The notes under the pieces are model-generated. The model saw only the letters and a program-made list of their open reading frames with translations. It did not search any database and was not told where the DNA came from. A DNA stretch of 64,000 nt from Corynebacterium amycolatum (GTDB taxonomy: Bacteria; Actinomycetota; Actinomycetes; Mycobacteriales; Mycobacteriaceae), in NCBI RefSeq assembly GCF_016889425.1, contig NZ_CP069513.1:310001-374000 (forward strand), written 5' to 3'. The first letter of the stretch is position 1. Each line of letters opens with the position of its first letter. Below are positions 60,733-64,000 of this stretch, one piece after another. Position numbers and translations under genes: made by a program.

Positions 60733-62907
60733 ATGGGCACCGACACGGACACCGACTTGGGCAACGATTTCTCCTTCCTCTCCACTGACCTTGTCCCCGA
60801 TTGGCTGGACGATATCGACGGCTCCCAGGCGCTGACGTGGGCTCGCGCGCAGTCGGAGGCCACCGTCGCAGGCGTCGATTCGCTTGCCGACGACACCAGC
60901 GACCGCACCAACCTGGAACAACGCATCCTGACTGCGCTCAACACCGATGCCCGGATCGCGTATCCGGTGCGGCGCGGCGAGTACCTCTATAACTTCTGGC
61001 GGGATGCCGGGCATCCGCGGGGCCTGTGGCGGCGCACCTCGTTGCAGAGCTATCTGGCTGGCCAGGAAGATCCGCAGGCGACCGAGTGGGAAGTACTGAT
61101 TGACCTCGATGCGCTGGCGAAAGCCGAGGGAGAAAACTGGGTCTGGAAAGGCACGGTGTGCCGTTATCCGGATTACGACCGCGCGTTAATTCTGCTCTCT
61201 CGCGGCGGCGCCGATGCCACCGTGGTGCGGGAGTTTGACCTCGTCAACTGCACTTTTGTCGAGGATGAGCCGTTCTACCTCCCGGAGGCGAAGTCCGATG
61301 TCTGTTGGTTGGGCCGTGACGAGATTCTCGCTGGCAGTGATTTTGGTCCGGGGTCACTGACGGATTCGGGCTACCCTCGGCAGGTACGTAGGTGGCGGCG
61401 CGGCACGCCGTCGTCAAGCGCGGATGTGATTTTCTCGGGCCACAGCGACGATGTGGCTGTGGGAGGTTGGTTCGACGCGACGGAGGGCTTTGAACGGCTG
61501 TTTGTCGAGCGTGCGCATGATTTTTATAACTCGCAGCGGTTTGTGGCGGCGGAGCGCCCGGGCAAGTTGGCGGCGCAGCAGAATGGGGACTTTTCGCTGC
61601 AGATTCTGGAGGTGCCGCAGGACTGCCGGACGAGTGTCCATAGGCAGTGGTTGGTACTGATGCCGCGCACGGAGTTCAACGGCATTCCGGCTGGTGGTGT
61701 AGCCATTGTGGAACTAGAAAAGTGGCTGGCGGGCTCGCGTGAGGTGGAGGTGATTTTCACCCCGGATCGGCACACGTCGTTCCAGCAGCTGGTGTGGACG
61801 AAAAACTTCCTGGTGTTGACGCTGCTGGAGGATGTCGCGACGAAGTTGGTCGTCTTGCGGGAGGGCTCGTGGGAGCCGGTGGAAACCTTCGGCGAGTTGC
61901 CTGCCCAATCCACTGTGAGCGTGATTGATACGGCCTCTGAGCGCGACGATGAGATCTGGTTGGTGTCGACCTCGGCAACGCAGCCGGCAACTCTCTGGTA
62001 CGGGCAAGTCGGCAGCCCGCTCACGGAAGTGCGGCGTGCTCCGGCGCTCTTCGACAGTGAGGGGATGGAGACACGCCAGCACTGGGCGACCTCGGCCGAT
62101 GGCACGCGCATTCCGTATCGCATCACCGGCCGATTCGGCGCGGAGGCGGGCGCTGGTACAGGTGATGGCACAGGCGCGGAGACAACCACAGACGCACCCA
62201 CTCCGAACCCAGCCCCAACCCTCGTGCACGCCTACGGCGGTTTCGAGGTCTCGCTGGTCCCGCAGTACTCGGCGATCCGTGGCCTGACCTGGCTCGAGCG
62301 CGGCGGTTACTTCGTGGAGGCCAACCTGCGTGGCGGTGGCGAATTCGGGCCGGCCTGGCACTCCTCGGTGATCAAGACTGAGCGGATGAGGGTCTATGAG
62401 GATCATCAGGCCGTGCTGCGTGATCTGGTTGCGCGTGGCTACTGCACCCGCGAGCAGCTGGGCGTACGTGGCGGCTCCAACGGCGGGCTGCTGACCGCTG
62501 TCTGTCTCACTTCCTACCCGGAGTTGGTGGGCGCAGTGGTGTCCCAGGTGCCGCTGGCGGACATGATGCGCTATCACAGGCTGTCCGCGGGAGCCTCATG
62601 GATGGCCGAGTATGGAAACCCGGACGACCCCACCGAGCGGGCTGCGATTGCGCAGTATTCGCCAGTCCAACGCGTCGTCAAGCGAGAGCAGCGCGCCTAC
62701 CCACCGGCGTTGATTACGACTTCCACCAGGGACGACCGTGTCCACCCGGCGCATGCGCGGAGCCTGGCGTGGCTGCTGGAAGAGGCGGGACAGCCGGTGG
62801 ACTATCACGAAAACACAGAGGGCGGGCACGCGGGCGCAGCGGATAATTCGCAGGTCGCGTTCGTCGAGGCACTCATATCTACGTGGCTGTGGAACAAGCT
62901 CAAGTAA
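60733..62907 (+). CDS. S9 prolyl oligopeptidase-family peptidase
   Basis: The 724-residue protein has an N-terminal propeller domain and a C-terminal alpha/beta-hydrolase domain. The nucleophile Ser582 lies in VRGGSNGGLLTAV, the acid in TSTRDDRVHPAH and the His in EGGHAGAADNS. RYHRLSAGASWMAEYGNPDDP is typical of prolyl oligopeptidases. No signal peptide is seen, so it is likely cytoplasmic. A glycine/threonine-rich insert (about residues 472-492) interrupts the region before the catalytic domain. In-frame GTG codons at 60724 and 60727 are alternative starts. Confidence 0.9.
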   Translation: MGTDTDTDLGNDFSFLSTDLVPDWLDDIDGSQALTWARAQSEATVAGVDSLADDTSDRTNLEQRILTALNTDARIAYPVRRGEYLYNFWRDAGHPRGLWRRTSLQSYLAGQEDPQATEWEVLIDLDALAKAEGENWVWKGTVCRYPDYDRALILLSRGGADATVVREFDLVNCTFVEDEPFYLPEAKSDVCWLGRDEILAGSDFGPGSLTDSGYPRQVRRWRRGTPSSSADVIFSGHSDDVAVGGWFDATEGFERLFVERAHDFYNSQRFVAAERPGKLAAQQNGDFSLQILEVPQDCRTSVHRQWLVLMPRTEFNGIPAGGVAIVELEKWLAGSREVEVIFTPDRHTSFQQLVWTKNFLVLTLLEDVATKLVVLREGSWEPVETFGELPAQSTVSVIDTASERDDEIWLVSTSATQPATLWYGQVGSPLTEVRRAPALFDSEGMETRQHWATSADGTRIPYRITGRFGAEAGAGTGDGTGAETTTDAPTPNPAPTLVHAYGGFEVSLVPQYSAIRGLTWLERGGYFVEANLRGGGEFGPAWHSSVIKTERMRVYEDHQAVLRDLVARGYCTREQLGVRGGSNGGLLTAVCLTSYPELVGAVVSQVPLADMMRYHRLSAGASWMAEYGNPDDPTERAAIAQYSPVQRVVKREQRAYPPALITTSTRDDRVHPAHARSLAWLLEEAGQPVDYHENTEGGHAGAADNSQVAFVEALISTWLWNKLK

Positions 62908-62917
62908 GGTAACAGCC

Positions 62918-64000
62918 GTGAGTAGCGCTGATTTCACTAATCCATATACCGGTATCGCGTTCAACCTGGGTTTCCGGGTGAACAAATACGAGCTGGACCT
63001 CGACTATCGGGTCGGGCCGAATCGTCTGAAGGCGACGGCGACTCTGCATATCGAGATCAACGCCTGGACCTCGCACATCACGCTCGACTTTGCGGATGCG
63101 CTGGGGGCCGATTCGGTGGATGCGATTTCCGATTCGCAGGCCCACTCTATCGATGTGAAGCGTTGGCGCCATTCGGGTCGTAAGCTGCGAGTCACCTTTG
63201 ACCGCGAGCTAGCTCCCGACGAGACGCTGCGGCTGATTGTCACTTACTCGGGCACGCCACGTCCGGTGCGCTCGAAGTGGGGCGAAATTGGCTGGGAGGA
63301 ATTGGAAAACGGTGCGCTCGTGGCATCGCAGCCGGTGGGCGCGGCGTCGTGGTACCCCTGCGATGACGATCCCGAGGTCAAGGCATTCTACGAGTTCACG
63401 ATGGTCACCGACGCTCCCTACGAGGTCGTCGCACCAGGGCTTGCCGACGCTCCGGTGAACGTGGGCGGATCGCGCCGCCGCTGGCGGTTTGTCACCGAGG
63501 AGCCCATGGCCTCCTACCTGGCCACCATCAATGTCGGCCAGTTTAAGAAGGTCGAGCTGCCGTGTGAAACCTCGACTGTGGTGGCCTGGGTGCCCTCTGA
63601 GCTGGTGGCCAATGCTCGCCATGACTTCCGCGATCAGGGGCGCATGCTCGATGAATTCGCCAAGCTCTTTGGCCCTTACCCCTTCCGCGCTTACCAGGTG
63701 GTCATTTGTGAGGATGACCTGGAGATCCCCATTGAAGCTCAGGGGCTTTCCATCTTCGGTGCCAACCACGCCGACGGCAAGGACACGTGGAATCGACTGA
63801 TCGCCCACGAGTTGTCGCACCAGTGGTTCGGCAACAGTGTCGGCATTTCGCAGTGGCGCGATATCTGGCTCAACGAAGGGTTTGCCTGCTACTCCGAGTG
63901 GGTGTGGTCCGAGGTCAGCGGTGGTGCCAGCGCAGATGTGCACGCCCGCAAGCACTACCTGGATCTGCTTGAGGAAGAGCAGGACATCGTCATCGCCAAC
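62918..64000 (+). CDS. M1-family metallopeptidase, truncated by window edge
   Basis: The frame runs from GTG 62918 to the end of the window (361 codons, no stop). AAGG overlaps the preceding stop and lies eight bases before the GTG, so it is co-translated with the S9 peptidase. The zinc site is complete: HELSHQWFGN (His297, Glu298, His301) and Glu320 in WLNEGFA. In place of the usual GAMEN exopeptidase motif it has IEAQGLSIFG. The N-terminal all-beta domain is present. The C-terminal domain lies outside the window. Confidence 0.92.
   Translation, partial: MSSADFTNPYTGIAFNLGFRVNKYELDLDYRVGPNRLKATATLHIEINAWTSHITLDFADALGADSVDAISDSQAHSIDVKRWRHSGRKLRVTFDRELAPDETLRLIVTYSGTPRPVRSKWGEIGWEELENGALVASQPVGAASWYPCDDDPEVKAFYEFTMVTDAPYEVVAPGLADAPVNVGGSRRRWRFVTEEPMASYLATINVGQFKKVELPCETSTVVAWVPSELVANARHDFRDQGRMLDEFAKLFGPYPFRAYQVVICEDDLEIPIEAQGLSIFGANHADGKDTWNRLIAHELSHQWFGNSVGISQWRDIWLNEGFACYSEWVWSEVSGGASADVHARKHYLDLLEEEQDIVIAN

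Overview
The window is about 59-60% G+C by eye and its gene content and order are those of a Corynebacterium chromosome. Supporting markers are mycothiol synthesis (mshA), RamB with aceBA, a three-subunit sdhCAB with an extra membrane gene, the corynebacterial/mycobacterial HemD fusion, SenX3-RegX3 and the 33-residue ribosomal protein bS22. From memory, the block runs in the same relative order as M. tuberculosis Rv0462 to Rv0542, inverted. The species cannot be fixed from the sequence alone. No rRNA, tRNA, CRISPR array, insertion sequence or prophage was seen.

Layout. Positions 1-5.9 kb hold a truncated YkvI-like transporter, msrA, menE and menA (menaquinone), a hydrolase and two small membrane proteins. 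Positions 5.9-9.1 kb hold rmlA, rmlC and rmlB for dTDP-rhamnose, without rmlD; a repeat-rich gap separates rmlC from rmlB. Positions 9.1-13.5 kb hold the system II cytochrome c maturation set ccsB, resB, ccdA and a TlpA/ResA-type lipoprotein. Positions 13.6-24.7 kb hold the heme cluster (phosphatase, hemL, a degenerate P-type ATPase, two small membrane proteins, hemB, hemD, hemC, hemA). Positions 24.9-44.5 kb hold conserved housekeeping genes: a glutaredoxin-like protein, a HAD phosphatase, bS22, a BldC-like regulator, proC, a TVAELLARR-type membrane protein, ppx, a Cys-rich protein, regX3-senX3, gpmA, mshA, an acyl-CoA synthetase, murB and purU. Positions 44.7-60.7 kb form a central-carbon block: sdhCAB, a GH65 phosphorylase with a beta-phosphoglucomutase, aceB, aceA, ramB and lpd. 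Two peptidases (S9 and truncated M1) close the window.

Functional links. Heme synthesis and cytochrome c maturation lie together on the minus strand, as expected for supplying the respiratory chain that menaquinone and SdhCAB serve. RamB, a known repressor of the glyoxylate genes in C. glutamicum, sits directly beside aceA/aceB and near sdh and lpd. The aceB-aceA divergent region is 1 kb long and carries paired G/C-tracts resembling RamA sites and one RamB-like site.

Most unusual observations. (1) A full-length P-type ATPase in the heme cluster has lost every catalytic motif, including the phosphorylated Asp, yet its frame is intact. (2) A family of four 73-bp inverted repeats has an identical 23-27-23 layout, and each copy lies between convergent genes. 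(3) Two hairpins between rmlC and rmlB share a loop but have different, self-complementary stems.
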